The notes: generated by a model from the sequence alone, not told the origin. A DNA stretch of 64,000 bases from CAG-390 sp045531455 (GCA_045531455.1 JAZSEA010000014.1:29967-93966), one strand, 5' to 3'. Positions 51,700-61,521 are shown, numbered from the stretch's first letter. Numbers and translations are program-made.

Positions 51700-51718
51700 T
51701 TTACTCACACAAATTGCC

Positions 51719-51752
51719 AAACCCTGCCCGCCTTAACGGCAGGCAGGGTTTG
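51719..51752 (-). terminator. Hairpin after the peptide gene (possible attenuator)
   Basis: On the minus strand aaaccctgcctgcc / ggcgggcagggttt with a 5-nt loop and one G-U pair. It lies 22 bp past the peptide stop codon and before the membrane-protein gene. It lacks a long T-run, so partial read-through is likely. This arrangement is common after RiPP precursor genes, which need more transcript than the enzymes. Confidence 0.6.
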
Positions 51753-51773
51753 TTTTGTTAATTTGAAATTGGA

Positions 51774-51998
51774 TTAGGAGCCGAAGACGTTAGATGAATC
51801 TGGTGATACATGATAGCAGCCGTATGGATCGCAATCCTCGTTAAGCCCACTATTAAATATTGTCCATCCGCTATCGATTAATTCGCATGAATTTCCATCT
51901 GCTTGATTCGCCTGAAGTCCACCGCAACTGCTAGCAATACTTGTTGTCATCTTAAAGCTCTCAAATACAATTTCGGGCTTGGAATAATTCTTTTTCAT
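51774..51998 (-). CDS. Putative RiPP precursor peptide
   Basis: A 74-residue peptide. The N-terminal MKKNYSKPEIVFESFKM resembles leaders of small clostridial cysteine peptides. IASSCGG at 21-27 gives a GG-like boundary. The rest is short, polar and rich in Cys, Asn, Asp and Ser, with Cys at 25, 38, 56 and 61 and one Trp (45). The start follows gaggt at 9 bp. It lies 11 bp after the giant secreted protein and before an HprK-like protein, a SPASM enzyme and a PqqD protein on the same strand. The precursor role is inferred from size, composition and context. Confidence 0.75.
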   Translation of the reverse strand: MKKNYSKPEIVFESFKMTTSIASSCGGLQANQADGNSCELIDSGWTIFNSGLNEDCDPYGCYHVSPDSSNVFGS

Positions 51999-52009
51999 CA
52001 ATATGTACC

Positions 52010-55000
52010 TCACATTCCTACATACTTACCGGAATTACCTTTACCGTTGTTTTCCTTGTTGTTCTTGTTATTCTTATCGGAAGCGGAGCTGGAGTTACCG
52101 TTATTGCTGTTGTTATTGCTGTTATTGCTGTTCTTTTTCCAGCCAAACTTACGCTCAGCCTTCTTGGACTCGGAGCCTACGCCCTTTTCGTCGTAAGCGT
52201 TGACCTCAACGTCCTCGTCATCAACGTCATCCTCAGCATCGGTGATCCATACACGCTTAGTCGTCGTCTCGCCGGTCTCGGTGTCGATGACGGTCTCGGT
52301 GATGTAGCGGTCAACGATCTTGCCGTTGATGATGACGTACTCAACGTCCTCGGAGGTCTCGGTGATGATCTCGCGGAAGCCGTCGAATCTCTCGTTGACG
52401 TAAGCCTCAAACTGCTCGGGATCGAAGCGCTGGCTTGCCATCTGCTCCATAATGGAGTAGAGCTCGGAGCGGTTGAAGTAGTTGTCAATGTCTTCCTTGG
52501 TGATGCTGGAGCTCGAATCGGTTACAGTAGGATCGGAGGAGAGACCGTCCGCGTTGTAAGCGACGATATCGTAGTTGGAGGCACGCTTGACGCTTGCGGA
52601 CCAGACGATGTAGTCGTTAGCGGAAATATTCGTTCCGAATCTGCCCTCAAAACCGTCGATGAGCTTCAGAAGTATCGAGAAGAGAGGCGAATTGCTGAGC
52701 TTCTTAGCCTCAACACCGTTGACAGTCAGCGAAGCAACGTCCTTGGACGTGATCACGTTGACGGTGCTGTTGCCGAAGAAGCGGTTGGTTACGGTGTACT
52801 CGAGAGCCTCGGGAACGAAGATCTCGGGCTCGGGAGCGTAGAGCGCGGTCATTACTGCACATGCATCCTCGATAACCTCAGCATCAACGAGGAAGGAGAT
52901 CGAAACGGGCTCTTCCTCAGCAACGGTCTCGAGATTAACCATACGAGCCGACATCAGCGAGTAAACGCCGGTCGATGCGGTTGCAGATGTGGTTTTAATA
53001 CCCTCGCTACCGCTAACGGTTGTTGCGGATTCAAACGTTGCCTTGATATTGGTAAGAGATACGATAGTGGAATCATCGGCTACAACTTCGATGATTATTG
53101 TATCGGTGGTCCAGTTGTTTCCGCTCATAGTATGGGGGAGCTTATCCATGATTGAGTAGTACATATCTGTCAAGGAACCAAGCTCGATCTTTACAGGATC
53201 AGACGTTGTGGAGCCGTAGTATACATTAACTGTTGCGGAGCTTCCGCTTGCAAGCTTAGCACCGAGCTGAACATCCATAGGAACAGCGGTAGCTGTGAGC
53301 TTGAAGGAAATCGACTGTGCATTTAAGAAATATGCTTCGTTGTTAGGACCGGGATTTGCGTAATCTGCAGCGTCGGTTGTTGAGCCCTTGCCGTCAATAA
53401 ACACGGTACCGTTGAGTTTGCCGGTAATATTGTCGGGAGAAAGATTCTCAAGATCTGCCTTGCCGAGAATTGCTTCCTTAACCATCAGGTAATGAGGATT
53501 GGATTCACCGTCTGCCTTGTAAGCATCTTCAATGACACTGTCGTTCGCACCGCCGTTTGCAGGGTCGTAAACACGGATCGAGTCAAGAACGAAGTAGTAT
53601 TCGCCATCGCCGGTGCCGCCATTATCCTGATCGAAGAAGGACATATATCCAACCTGGATTGTAACGGTATATGTACCGTATGTGAGTCCGGTCTTCTTGA
53701 TAACGGGAACTTGATAGAGTGCACCGTTTTCAGTGGAAACCCAACCATATACGTCATTTCCGTTTTCATCCTTGGATACCACTTCATAACTCATACCGTA
53801 GTAGTTGGTGATCATCTGGCTGTATACATTATTGCCGTTTGCATCAGCAACTGTAACCATAATCATACCCGAATCACTGTCGGTAAGAGAAATAATGTCA
53901 AATCCTGTACCTGTGAAGGTAAAGGTTGCGGTAGGTGCGTATCCATTGTAGCCTGTTGTGGTATATGAGCCGTCGTCATTTACAGCCTTGTTTACAGTAG
54001 CCTGTTTTGCAGTTCCAAGGCTGTACTTGGTAATTTCACTATATACTCCGTCGTAACCATAAACATTATTAGCATCAAGGCTGGGAAGTTTAGTATCTCC
54101 GGGACGATCCTGTGCCTGTGTGCCGCTAACTGCAGTACCAATATCAGACCATGCGCCGTAGGTTGCGTCTTCAGCTACTACATCGCCAACAATAATTGAA
54201 TTGTCAGAATTAACGGTTACTGTTTTCGCAGGAGCAAATGTCACAAACGACTCTTCATAATAAATCGTCGTCGCGGGGATGATGGTTACAGAGGAATACA
54301 AGTTGGCGGTAATCAAATCACCGTTTTCATCGTAGAAATTAACCGCTGACTCGTAGTAGAATACCGCGTGATCGGTAAACTGCATGCCGTTGGTTTTGTC
54401 CGGAGAGAAGCGAACTGCTTTCAGGTTTTCAATAGTTGCAGTACCAATCTTCAACTCCTTCAAACCGTCAGCGTCATTGTTTGCGTCGATATAAATATCT
54501 ACGCTGGTTGCCATAGCCGCATCATAGCGACCGCTGTTTATTTCAACACCGCTGGGTGCGTCTGCACGGACTCCCACAAGACTCGAAGCAAGTGCGTCAT
54601 TTGTAACAACGTCTATAACAACGTCAAGACCGTAGTCAATAATTACAACATCTTCTTGGAGTACAGAATTCCATACTACCGCAAATGCGACTGTGGTATC
54701 TGCGTAGTCGATGTCAGTAGTAACAGTAGCGGTGTAGGATGTGCCACTCTTAGTGCTGGTATAGGAACCTGCAGTAGCAGAGTATGCACCGTAATCATCA
54801 TACTTGGTACCTGCCTTGGTATTGAATACCTTGGTGGTTTCCTTGTTGGTAACAGAAGAGCTACCCTCGATGATAAAGTGGTTGTAGTTTACAGCATTAG
54901 TCGCGCTGTCTACACCCTCTGTCTGATATACGAGGATCTCGTAGTAAGCTTCATTGTCGTAAAGCTGGTAAACAGTAGGAACTTTATCTTTAGCAAGATA

Positions 55001-58000
55001 TTCTGCCTGCAGTTTTTCCTGACCCGTAGCCTCGTTCCAAGTCACATCGTAGGTAATTGGATCAGTAACATATACTGCTTCTGCAAAGGGAACAACACGA
55101 CCTGCCTTGTTTACAGGCTCACCATTCTTATTTACAAGGTAGAATACGTAAGTAACCTGTGCACCCTTCCAAGTCATCTGAGGTCTGGGGAACTCCTGCT
55201 GAACTTCCTTGCCATTGAAGTTCGTATAAGTCAGGGTTGCGTATTCGTTGGTATAGTATACGCCTGCTTCAGTCTGATTGCCGGCATCAACACCTGCGGA
55301 ACCCTCAAGATATACGAAGTACTGAAGAGCAAGCTCGGTCGTAGAAATCTTATCAGTTTCCCAGGTCAGGATCTCACCGTCTTCGGTATTACTGTAAGTA
55401 AAGTAGATACCGTTTATTGCGGTGACCTTGCCATTGGTAAAGGTGATATGAGTACAGGTGGTAGAATCACAAGTAACAGTTCCGTCAACGGTGTGGCTCT
55501 GCAGAGTACCGTCAGTATTGAAGGTGAAGTTCTCGATAACGTTAGGAGTACCGGTACGGTCATGAGTGGTGGGATCCAGAGTGTACTCGACGATCTGAAT
55601 GTAGAACTCATCCATACCTGCTTCGTCATATGTAACACCGCTCGGAAGAGTGAAGTTTACGGAATAGCTGTTGTCGACCTTATCTTCGACAACGACATCG
55701 GTGGCAGCTTCCAGAATGCTCATAGCAATGGCTTCGAATGCAGCCGTTGCCTTATCTGCGTTGTTGACATTGAAGATATCAATGTACTTTGATTCATCGG
55801 ACGCCATCTGCTTCAGGATGGAACTGGTGAAGTAGTAGTGCGTACCAATGGTTGTCAGTGAGTCCGTCGTAGAGTTATAAACGGAGGACACACTCGTCAT
55901 TTTGCTCCAAGGTGCGGGATTAGAAGGTGTATTTTGTAGCAGCAGACCCACAGTATAGACGGTGACACCGTCTGCCTTCATAGCATCGGTATAGTACTCG
56001 GTGGGCAGATCCATACTCCAGGTAGAGCTATCCGAACTGGTATAGTTCGTCATCTTACTAGCAATCGTAACATCACCAGAGTTGTTGTTGCCGCCGTAGT
56101 AGGTCTTCTTGTCGGAGCCGTAGTAAGTGGTGGGACCACCGTCGGACATGAACACGCAGAACTGCTGGCGGTTATAATCGTCAGCAGACGCAACGCCCTC
56201 AGGCAGATTGGTAGTTTTCGCGGCAGTCAGAACCGCCTGACATTTTGCAGCAGCCTCGTCGAAGGGTGTACCACCAGAGCTCTGGATATTACTGAAGTCA
56301 TAGCTGTTGCCAGAAACATAAGTGCTGGGTGCCAGCACGGCCATGACCTCCGCGAAATCAGATGTGCCATCGCTATCAGTATCTAGTAACTTACCATCTG
56401 CGTCTGCAAAGGGTGCCAAGTCGTGCACCGTAATAATACCACTACTATTGAAGAAATACACCGCAACACGGTTTTGGTTGTAAGTACCATCCTCATTAAT
56501 AACGATCTTATCAATAAATGCGTCAGTAGCAGTCAGCATAGCTACCAGGCCATCGTTACTCATGGAGCCGGTCGTATCAAGCATCAACACAACATCCAGC
56601 TCGTTTCCGGTGGAATAGGGAACGCCGGTCATGGAGAGCTCGATCATTGCCATACCGGTCTGAGAGAAGTTACCTACAGCGGTAGCGGTCTTATCGAAAC
56701 GAACTGCACCCTCGTTGGGGTACTCGGGGAAGTCATCGGTGCCGTCCTCGGGAACTACATAGGAGGTCTTGGAAACGGAGAATGTTACTGTATCGGTTAC
56801 AGACTTACCGTCAGCGTACTCATAGACCGCAGTGATCTGAACAGTACCTTCCTTGCCTGTGAAGGTAACAATACCGGTGGTCTTATCAACGGTTGCGATT
56901 GTCTCATCGGAGGAAATAAAGGTCAGTTTTTTCAACTGTTCTTCGTTCAGAGTACCGATATCCTCGCCGTCTGCTGTGATAACAGCCCAGAGAGGATAGG
57001 TGTTTGTACCGTCATTAACCAAGGTATCTACGTCCTTGATAGCGATAGGCTTGGTAATGGATACGGTAGTGCCATCTTCGTTCTTCTCGCAAAGATCGAG
57101 AGTATAGACTGCATCTACAACGGAAATATCAACTTTAGCGGTATGAACGGTACCGTTGGGATCGGTATAGGATGCTGTAATGGTCACATCGCCTGCGGTG
57201 ACGCCGGTTACAACGCCATTAGCGTCAACTGTAGCGATGCTATCGTCAGAGGAGGACCAGGTTACGGTGCCGGTTGTGGCAGCTCCGTCAGCGGTGACGG
57301 CGGCGGTCACGTTAGCAGCCGCGCCGATCTTGATCTGAGTAGAATCAGCAGAAATGCTCAAGCCATAGACAGGAGTCTTGGCGGTAATGACCACATAGTT
57401 CTGGGTCTTGTACTCAACACCATTCTCGGTCCAAGTGTATTCAACCTGAATCAGAGTCTCGCCTGCTGCGCCGGTGAAGGTCAGGACGCTATCGGAGCCG
57501 ATGGTGGCAACAGACTCATTGGAGGAGGACAGAACGGTAAAGGATCCGTTTGCGGGATAACCGTCCATGGTAGTGGTAGTGCCTTCCGCAGTTGTCGTGA
57601 AGACAGCACCCATCTGTACGGTGGTGCCACTTACAACACCGGTAACGGTGTAGGCATGGTCAGAAACCGTATTGCCAGCCACAGTCAGATCCATGTGGTA
57701 GGTGGTGTCGGGAGTTGCGGGGGTGCCAGTCTGTGTCACAGGATATACTGTGACAGGCTCGTAGAAGTAGACGTTGGCACTATCCTCTTCGACAGACCAT
57801 GTACCATTGTTACAATACAAGTAGCGACTGTAGTTAGTATCGTTCAGAGTATCGTTGTTTAATATCCAAGAGGATTGCGTATCAAATGCCAAACTATAAG
57901 TTGTCCAAATAATAAATGTTCCAGTTTCAACACCCAGTTTAGTGCTTCCGTTTGTGAAGGTTAGACCATCGCCAACTGTCCAAAGATATGCATCGCTGGT

Positions 58001-60352
58001 GATCAGATAAGTACCATCGCCCAATGCAGTGCCGGTCTGGGTGGTGCTGTCCCATGCGGTATAGTAAGTACCATCATTTGTCCAAGCAGTGGTGCTATAG
58101 CCTGTTGTGGTGCTATTCAGACCGTAACCGATGCCGGTGTTGGAGCTGACAATCAGGTACTGCTTGCCAGATACAGGAGTGTCGACGAGCTTATAGATCG
58201 TAATTGCATCACCCACAGTAGTTGTCTGCGAACCTTCAGTACCGGGAACTGTAGCATCGCTCTCCTCGCCAACGACTGCATTCTCACCCACAACATAGGT
58301 GGAGAAATGAGTTGTTTCAAAGGAAACGGTTCTGTCGCCGTTGTTGGTAGCACCCATGTCGATTACGAGAGCACCGTTATCGGATACGTAGTATACAACG
58401 GGGTCTGTTACGCCTTCGGGAATAGGAAGGGTTACGATCTTGGTAGCATTAGTCGTGGAATAACCTTCATCAAAAACAAGCGAAATGTCGTATGCCTTGT
58501 AGGTGTCGGCAACGAGGAGCTTGGAGACAGCATCCGAAACATATGTATTGGTGCTATCGGCTACGTCCGCGCCTGTTACACCATAATCGCCTGTAACCTT
58601 AACGGTAACATCGGAAGAGGTGAATTTCTCATTCCAAACGTTGATTGTGAAGATTGCGGTGCATGTAACTTCGCGGAAAGTATATGTTACCTTGACTTCA
58701 TGGTTCTTCTCAACGTACATAGAGAAGTTATCAAGGTTATATCCGCCGTAAACTGTGCTGGTGCTGAAGGGTGCATACTCCAACTCCTTGGTAGATCCGT
58801 CGGAGAAGGTAGCAACAACTACCAAGCCATCCAACTGCAGTTCTTCGGAGATCAGATATTCAGTCTTGGTGGGACACTTGGTTACTTCGATACCGGTCAG
58901 GGTCACGCCCTCGGCAACACCTTCGATAACGGTAATGGTAAAGGTATCCCGGAAGGTTATGCTATCAATAGTATAGTTTACGGTAACTTCCTTCTCACCT
59001 ACGGTGGTCATATCCACAGTAGAAGTGTACCAACCGGTAACCTCAGCGGTAGTGCCATTATTATATGTTGCGGTAACGACCATACCTGTTGAATCAAACG
59101 ACTCACCGGTTATATATTCGACCTTGTCGGGAAGTGTGGTTACTTCGATATTGGTCACATAAGGATCGGACACGGTGATGTCAAAGGTGGTTGTCTTGGT
59201 TACGTCGCCCTCGGTGTAGGTGACGGTGACGGTTTTAATACCGGCGCTGGCCATGTCCACGTCTGACAGCGTGTATCCGGTAACGGCAGCTGTGGAATCA
59301 TTGCTATAAGTTGCGGTAACAACCATGCCCTCGGAAGAGAATGTATCGCCTACGGTATAAGAAATGGTGGTAGGCGGAGTGGTCACAGCGATGGAGGACA
59401 ATGTTGCTTCCTCTTCGGTTACAACACGGGTTACTGTGGTCATAACCGTTCCGGTACCGCTGGTGCTGTACTTGGTCAGCGTGATCTGGCTGTCTGTAAT
59501 AGCCATCAGCGTTGCCTTATTGTTCTGTTTCAGATAGCCGGCTGTTGCGTATGTATAATAGATGGTGCCAGAGGTGGTACTGCTGCCATTCTGAATGGAC
59601 ATAGTATCACCTACATTATACACATACTCATTGCTGTCTACAGTATGGTTATGACCATGGAAAAAGACAATATTTCGCTCTACCGTGGTGTCATCGGACG
59701 CGCTGCCGGTAGCAACCGTATTCAGCGCCTGGTGCCAATAATAAGCACCGTCATTGTCATTACGCTCTTCATGCAGCGGATAGTGTGACAGGACGATGAT
59801 GACCTTGGACTTGTCAATGCTATCGCCGTTAGCCCAGGTAACGAAAGCTTCCGACTGCATTTTCCAATTGCTCTCATTGGAATCGTCGGAGATACAATAT
59901 TCCTCTACGCCATAGACGTAGTACTTATCGCCCTCATAGATCTGAGCGCATCCGCCCTTGTAGGGCAGAACGATACCCGCATCGTCGGTAACGTTCATAT
60001 CATGAATGCCCGCAACGATATCTACATTGGTAGCATCCAGGCTGGAAGTAGCTCCGGTGACCTCGCCTAGGACTTCGGAACTATTATAGGCGGGGTGGTT
60101 GTTGCCGGATCCGACCATGTCTCCGCCAAGGCCGAGATAATCAAGCTCATTCTCGCCTATCACAGACTCCATATTATTGATAATATTACCAATAACAGAA
60201 GTATTGGCATGTCGGTCTGTAGCAAAGAACAGATAGTCTGTATCTTCCGCTGCGCTGATCGTGAAATTGAACAGCGAGACCGGCAAGGCGGCTACTACCA
60301 TTACGATGAACAGCAGGGATGCCGTAAAGCGTTTGATTGAAAAGTTCTTCAT
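52010..60352 (-). CDS. Giant secreted protein: metallophosphoesterase, Ig-like repeats, vWA domain
   Basis: A 2780-residue protein. The signal peptide (1-35) is followed by a calcineurin-like phosphoesterase domain (about 39-295) with DRH (46-48), GGD (76-78), LSHYPLHE (His190) and GHNH (233-236); the usual GNHD reads GIHD at 115-118. Bacterial Ig-like group 3 repeats cover about 318-575, and a mixed region and group 2 Ig-like repeats about 900-1195. A von Willebrand A domain follows with MIDAS DTTGSMS (1259-1265). Further beta-rich domains come next, and last an Asn/Ser/Lys low-complexity tail. There is no LPxTG, so retention is probably non-covalent. Start after aaggaaat. Lead gene of the RiPP-like operon. 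Confidence 0.88.
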   Translation of the reverse strand: MKNFSIKRFTASLLFIVMVVAALPVSLFNFTISAAEDTDYLFFATDRHANTSVIGNIINNMESVIGENELDYLGLGGDMVGSGNNHPAYNSSEVLGEVTGATSSLDATNVDIVAGIHDMNVTDDAGIVLPYKGGCAQIYEGDKYYVYGVEEYCISDDSNESNWKMQSEAFVTWANGDSIDKSKVIIVLSHYPLHEERNDNDGAYYWHQALNTVATGSASDDTTVERNIVFFHGHNHTVDSNEYVYNVGDTMSIQNGSSTTSGTIYYTYATAGYLKQNNKATLMAITDSQITLTKYSTSGTGTVMTTVTRVVTEEEATLSSIAVTTPPTTISYTVGDTFSSEGMVVTATYSNDSTAAVTGYTLSDVDMASAGIKTVTVTYTEGDVTKTTTFDITVSDPYVTNIEVTTLPDKVEYITGESFDSTGMVVTATYNNGTTAEVTGWYTSTVDMTTVGEKEVTVNYTIDSITFRDTFTITVIEGVAEGVTLTGIEVTKCPTKTEYLISEELQLDGLVVVATFSDGSTKELEYAPFSTSTVYGGYNLDNFSMYVEKNHEVKVTYTFREVTCTAIFTINVWNEKFTSSDVTVKVTGDYGVTGADVADSTNTYVSDAVSKLLVADTYKAYDISLVFDEGYSTTNATKIVTLPIPEGVTDPVVYYVSDNGALVIDMGATNNGDRTVSFETTHFSTYVVGENAVVGEESDATVPGTEGSQTTTVGDAITIYKLVDTPVSGKQYLIVSSNTGIGYGLNSTTTGYSTTAWTNDGTYYTAWDSTTQTGTALGDGTYLITSDAYLWTVGDGLTFTNGSTKLGVETGTFIIWTTYSLAFDTQSSWILNNDTLNDTNYSRYLYCNNGTWSVEEDSANVYFYEPVTVYPVTQTGTPATPDTTYHMDLTVAGNTVSDHAYTVTGVVSGTTVQMGAVFTTTAEGTTTTMDGYPANGSFTVLSSSNESVATIGSDSVLTFTGAAGETLIQVEYTWTENGVEYKTQNYVVITAKTPVYGLSISADSTQIKIGAAANVTAAVTADGAATTGTVTWSSSDDSIATVDANGVVTGVTAGDVTITASYTDPNGTVHTAKVDISVVDAVYTLDLCEKNEDGTTVSITKPIAIKDVDTLVNDGTNTYPLWAVITADGEDIGTLNEEQLKKLTFISSDETIATVDKTTGIVTFTGKEGTVQITAVYEYADGKSVTDTVTFSVSKTSYVVPEDGTDDFPEYPNEGAVRFDKTATAVGNFSQTGMAMIELSMTGVPYSTGNELDVVLMLDTTGSMSNDGLVAMLTATDAFIDKIVINEDGTYNQNRVAVYFFNSSGIITVHDLAPFADADGKLLDTDSDGTSDFAEVMAVLAPSTYVSGNSYDFSNIQSSGGTPFDEAAAKCQAVLTAAKTTNLPEGVASADDYNRQQFCVFMSDGGPTTYYGSDKKTYYGGNNNSGDVTIASKMTNYTSSDSSTWSMDLPTEYYTDAMKADGVTVYTVGLLLQNTPSNPAPWSKMTSVSSVYNSTTDSLTTIGTHYYFTSSILKQMASDESKYIDIFNVNNADKATAAFEAIAMSILEAATDVVVEDKVDNSYSVNFTLPSGVTYDEAGMDEFYIQIVEYTLDPTTHDRTGTPNVIENFTFNTDGTLQSHTVDGTVTCDSTTCTHITFTNGKVTAINGIYFTYSNTEDGEILTWETDKISTTELALQYFVYLEGSAGVDAGNQTEAGVYYTNEYATLTYTNFNGKEVQQEFPRPQMTWKGAQVTYVFYLVNKNGEPVNKAGRVVPFAEAVYVTDPITYDVTWNEATGQEKLQAEYLAKDKVPTVYQLYDNEAYYEILVYQTEGVDSATNAVNYNHFIIEGSSSVTNKETTKVFNTKAGTKYDDYGAYSATAGSYTSTKSGTSYTATVTTDIDYADTTVAFAVVWNSVLQEDVVIIDYGLDVVIDVVTNDALASSLVGVRADAPSGVEINSGRYDAAMATSVDIYIDANNDADGLKELKIGTATIENLKAVRFSPDKTNGMQFTDHAVFYYESAVNFYDENGDLITANLYSSVTIIPATTIYYEESFVTFAPAKTVTVNSDNSIIVGDVVAEDATYGAWSDIGTAVSGTQAQDRPGDTKLPSLDANNVYGYDGVYSEITKYSLGTAKQATVNKAVNDDGSYTTTGYNGYAPTATFTFTGTGFDIISLTDSDSGMIMVTVADANGNNVYSQMITNYYGMSYEVVSKDENGNDVYGWVSTENGALYQVPVIKKTGLTYGTYTVTIQVGYMSFFDQDNGGTGDGEYYFVLDSIRVYDPANGGANDSVIEDAYKADGESNPHYLMVKEAILGKADLENLSPDNITGKLNGTVFIDGKGSTTDAADYANPGPNNEAYFLNAQSISFKLTATAVPMDVQLGAKLASGSSATVNVYYGSTTSDPVKIELGSLTDMYYSIMDKLPHTMSGNNWTTDTIIIEVVADDSTIVSLTNIKATFESATTVSGSEGIKTTSATASTGVYSLMSARMVNLETVAEEEPVSISFLVDAEVIEDACAVMTALYAPEPEIFVPEALEYTVTNRFFGNSTVNVITSKDVASLTVNGVEAKKLSNSPLFSILLKLIDGFEGRFGTNISANDYIVWSASVKRASNYDIVAYNADGLSSDPTVTDSSSSITKEDIDNYFNRSELYSIMEQMASQRFDPEQFEAYVNERFDGFREIITETSEDVEYVIINGKIVDRYITETVIDTETGETTTKRVWITDAEDDVDDEDVEVNAYDEKGVGSESKKAERKFGWKKNSNNSNNNSNNGNSSSASDKNNKNNKENNGKGNSGKYVGM

Positions 60353-60384
60353 TGATTTATTTCCTTTCGTCGAAATAATTGTTC

Positions 60385-60575
60385 TATATATTAAAGCTCT
60401 TGGGCGTTGCCGCCAGAACCGTTATTCGTCCTGCTCTACTCCTTTTCGCATTTCCGCTAATCCCGGAGGTGAGCTGTCCGACACGTGACTGCCCGACTTC
60501 GCGCAACATCTTCCGTATACGGGAGCTCCGCGTCCCGATGAATTCTTATACTTCATCCGTCTTTCCTCCGATCGT
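60385..60575 (-). ncRNA. Candidate structured RNA in the leader of the giant gene
   Basis: Read on the minus strand, hairpins follow one another: gatgaa/ttcatc with a 9-nt loop, cggga/tcccg, then gctc-ac-ctcc / ggag-ta-gagc extended by gtc/gac, and lastly ggcg-gcaa-cgcc with a GNRA loop inside gttct/agagc. The block is GC-rich within an AT-rich spacer. A ggagg followed by ATG opens a 44-codon frame (60556-60422) across it, but the ATG lies in the first stem, so structure seems more likely than coding. The raiA-motif class is one family worth comparing; I have not matched it. Confidence 0.5.
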
Positions 60576-60626
60576 GAAATTTTTGGTAATTTCTCCCATT
60601 AAAAAAGGGTAAAGATATCCGATAAT

Positions 60627-60655
60627 ATTTTATCATATTTCAGCACAAAAATCAA
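60627..60655 (-). promoter_or_regulatory. Promoter of the giant-protein operon
   Basis: Minus strand TTGATT (60650-60655), 17-bp spacer, TAAAAT (60627-60632). It predicts a 5' leader of about 265 nt containing the structured block. The remaining 60656-60805 spacer is AT-rich without other visible elements. Confidence 0.55.
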
Positions 60656-60807
60656 GCCCTTGTGCCAAAATTTTTTGTTGTTTCCTATATATTTATTAAT
60701 TAATAAAGAAAAAACACCGAAAATTTTCTTCCGTATCCTTATCTTGACATTTTTTCAAACAATTTTTTCCTATCCGCCGCGACGCAAACAAAATTTTAAC
60801 ATTTGTG

Positions 60808-60816
60808 TGCTACAAT
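60808..60816 (+). promoter_or_regulatory. Extended -10 of the two-component operon
   Basis: TGC-TACAAT, 33 bp before the response regulator ATG; no good -35 box is visible. Confidence 0.4.
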
Positions 60817-60849
60817 AATAATGCAAAAATTCGCTTTTGGAGGACGTTC

Positions 60850-61521
60850 ATGTTCAAGATATTAGTTGTCGACGACGACCGTGACCTTTGCCGCAGCGTT
60901 TGCTCCTTCCTCTCGCAGAGCGGCTACGAGGCGACGGGCTGTCTTTCTGCCGACGAGGCTTACGACGAGATGTACAAGACCACCTTCGACCTCATCGTTT
61001 CCGACATCATGATGCCCGGGACCGACGGCTTTGAGTTCGCGCGGACGGTCAGATCTCTCAACCATGACATACCGATCCTTTTCATGACCGCGCGCGACGA
61101 TTTTGCCTCCAAGCAGCGCGGCTACCGCATCGGTATCGACGATTATATGACCAAGCCCATCGACCTCGACGAGCTCTTTCTCCGCATCGGCGCGCTTCTT
61201 CGCCGATCGAAGATCGCATCGAGCCGCCGACTCGAGGTCGGCAGCTTCATAATGGACGCCGACGAGCGCACCGCCACCCTCGGCGGCGAGGAGATCGCAC
61301 TCACCGTCCGCGAGTTCGACCTGCTCTACAAGCTCCTCTCCTACCCCAAAAAGACTTTCACCCGCACACAGCTTATGGACGAATTCTGGGACGTTGATTC
61401 CTCCGCGGGAACGCGCACCGTCGACGTCTATATGACCAAGCTCCGCGCAAAGCTTGCCGATTGCGATTCATTCGAGATCAAGACCGTCCACGGCCTCGGC
61501 TACAAGGCGGTGATCAAATGA
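60850..61521 (+). CDS. OmpR/PhoB-family response regulator
   Basis: A 223-residue regulator. In the receiver domain (1-120), VVDDD supplies the acidic pocket, Asp52 in VSDIMMPG is the phosphoacceptor, Thr80 follows, and Lys102 stands in YMTKPID. The C-terminal winged helix has LTVREFDLLYKLLSYPKKTFTRTQ and GTRTVDVYMTKLRAKL, the DNA-recognition region. The start follows ggagga. It is coupled by ATGA to the kinase gene. It is divergent from the giant-protein operon, so that operon is a possible target; this is only positional. Confidence 0.95.
   Translation: MFKILVVDDDRDLCRSVCSFLSQSGYEATGCLSADEAYDEMYKTTFDLIVSDIMMPGTDGFEFARTVRSLNHDIPILFMTARDDFASKQRGYRIGIDDYMTKPIDLDELFLRIGALLRRSKIASSRRLEVGSFIMDADERTATLGGEEIALTVREFDLLYKLLSYPKKTFTRTQLMDEFWDVDSSAGTRTVDVYMTKLRAKLADCDSFEIKTVHGLGYKAVIK

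Noticed and set aside
54368..57862. Plus-strand open frames of 474-479 codons inside the giant gene
   Set aside because: Low-complexity Cys/Gly/Asn-rich translations antisense to the Thr/Ser-rich coding strand; no motifs and no ribosome site.
60422..60556. 44-codon frame with a strong ribosome site as a second precursor peptide
   Set aside because: The ATG and most of the frame lie in paired stems of a compact fold, and the peptide has no leader like that of the 51774 gene. It is kept only as an alternative reading of the RNA feature.
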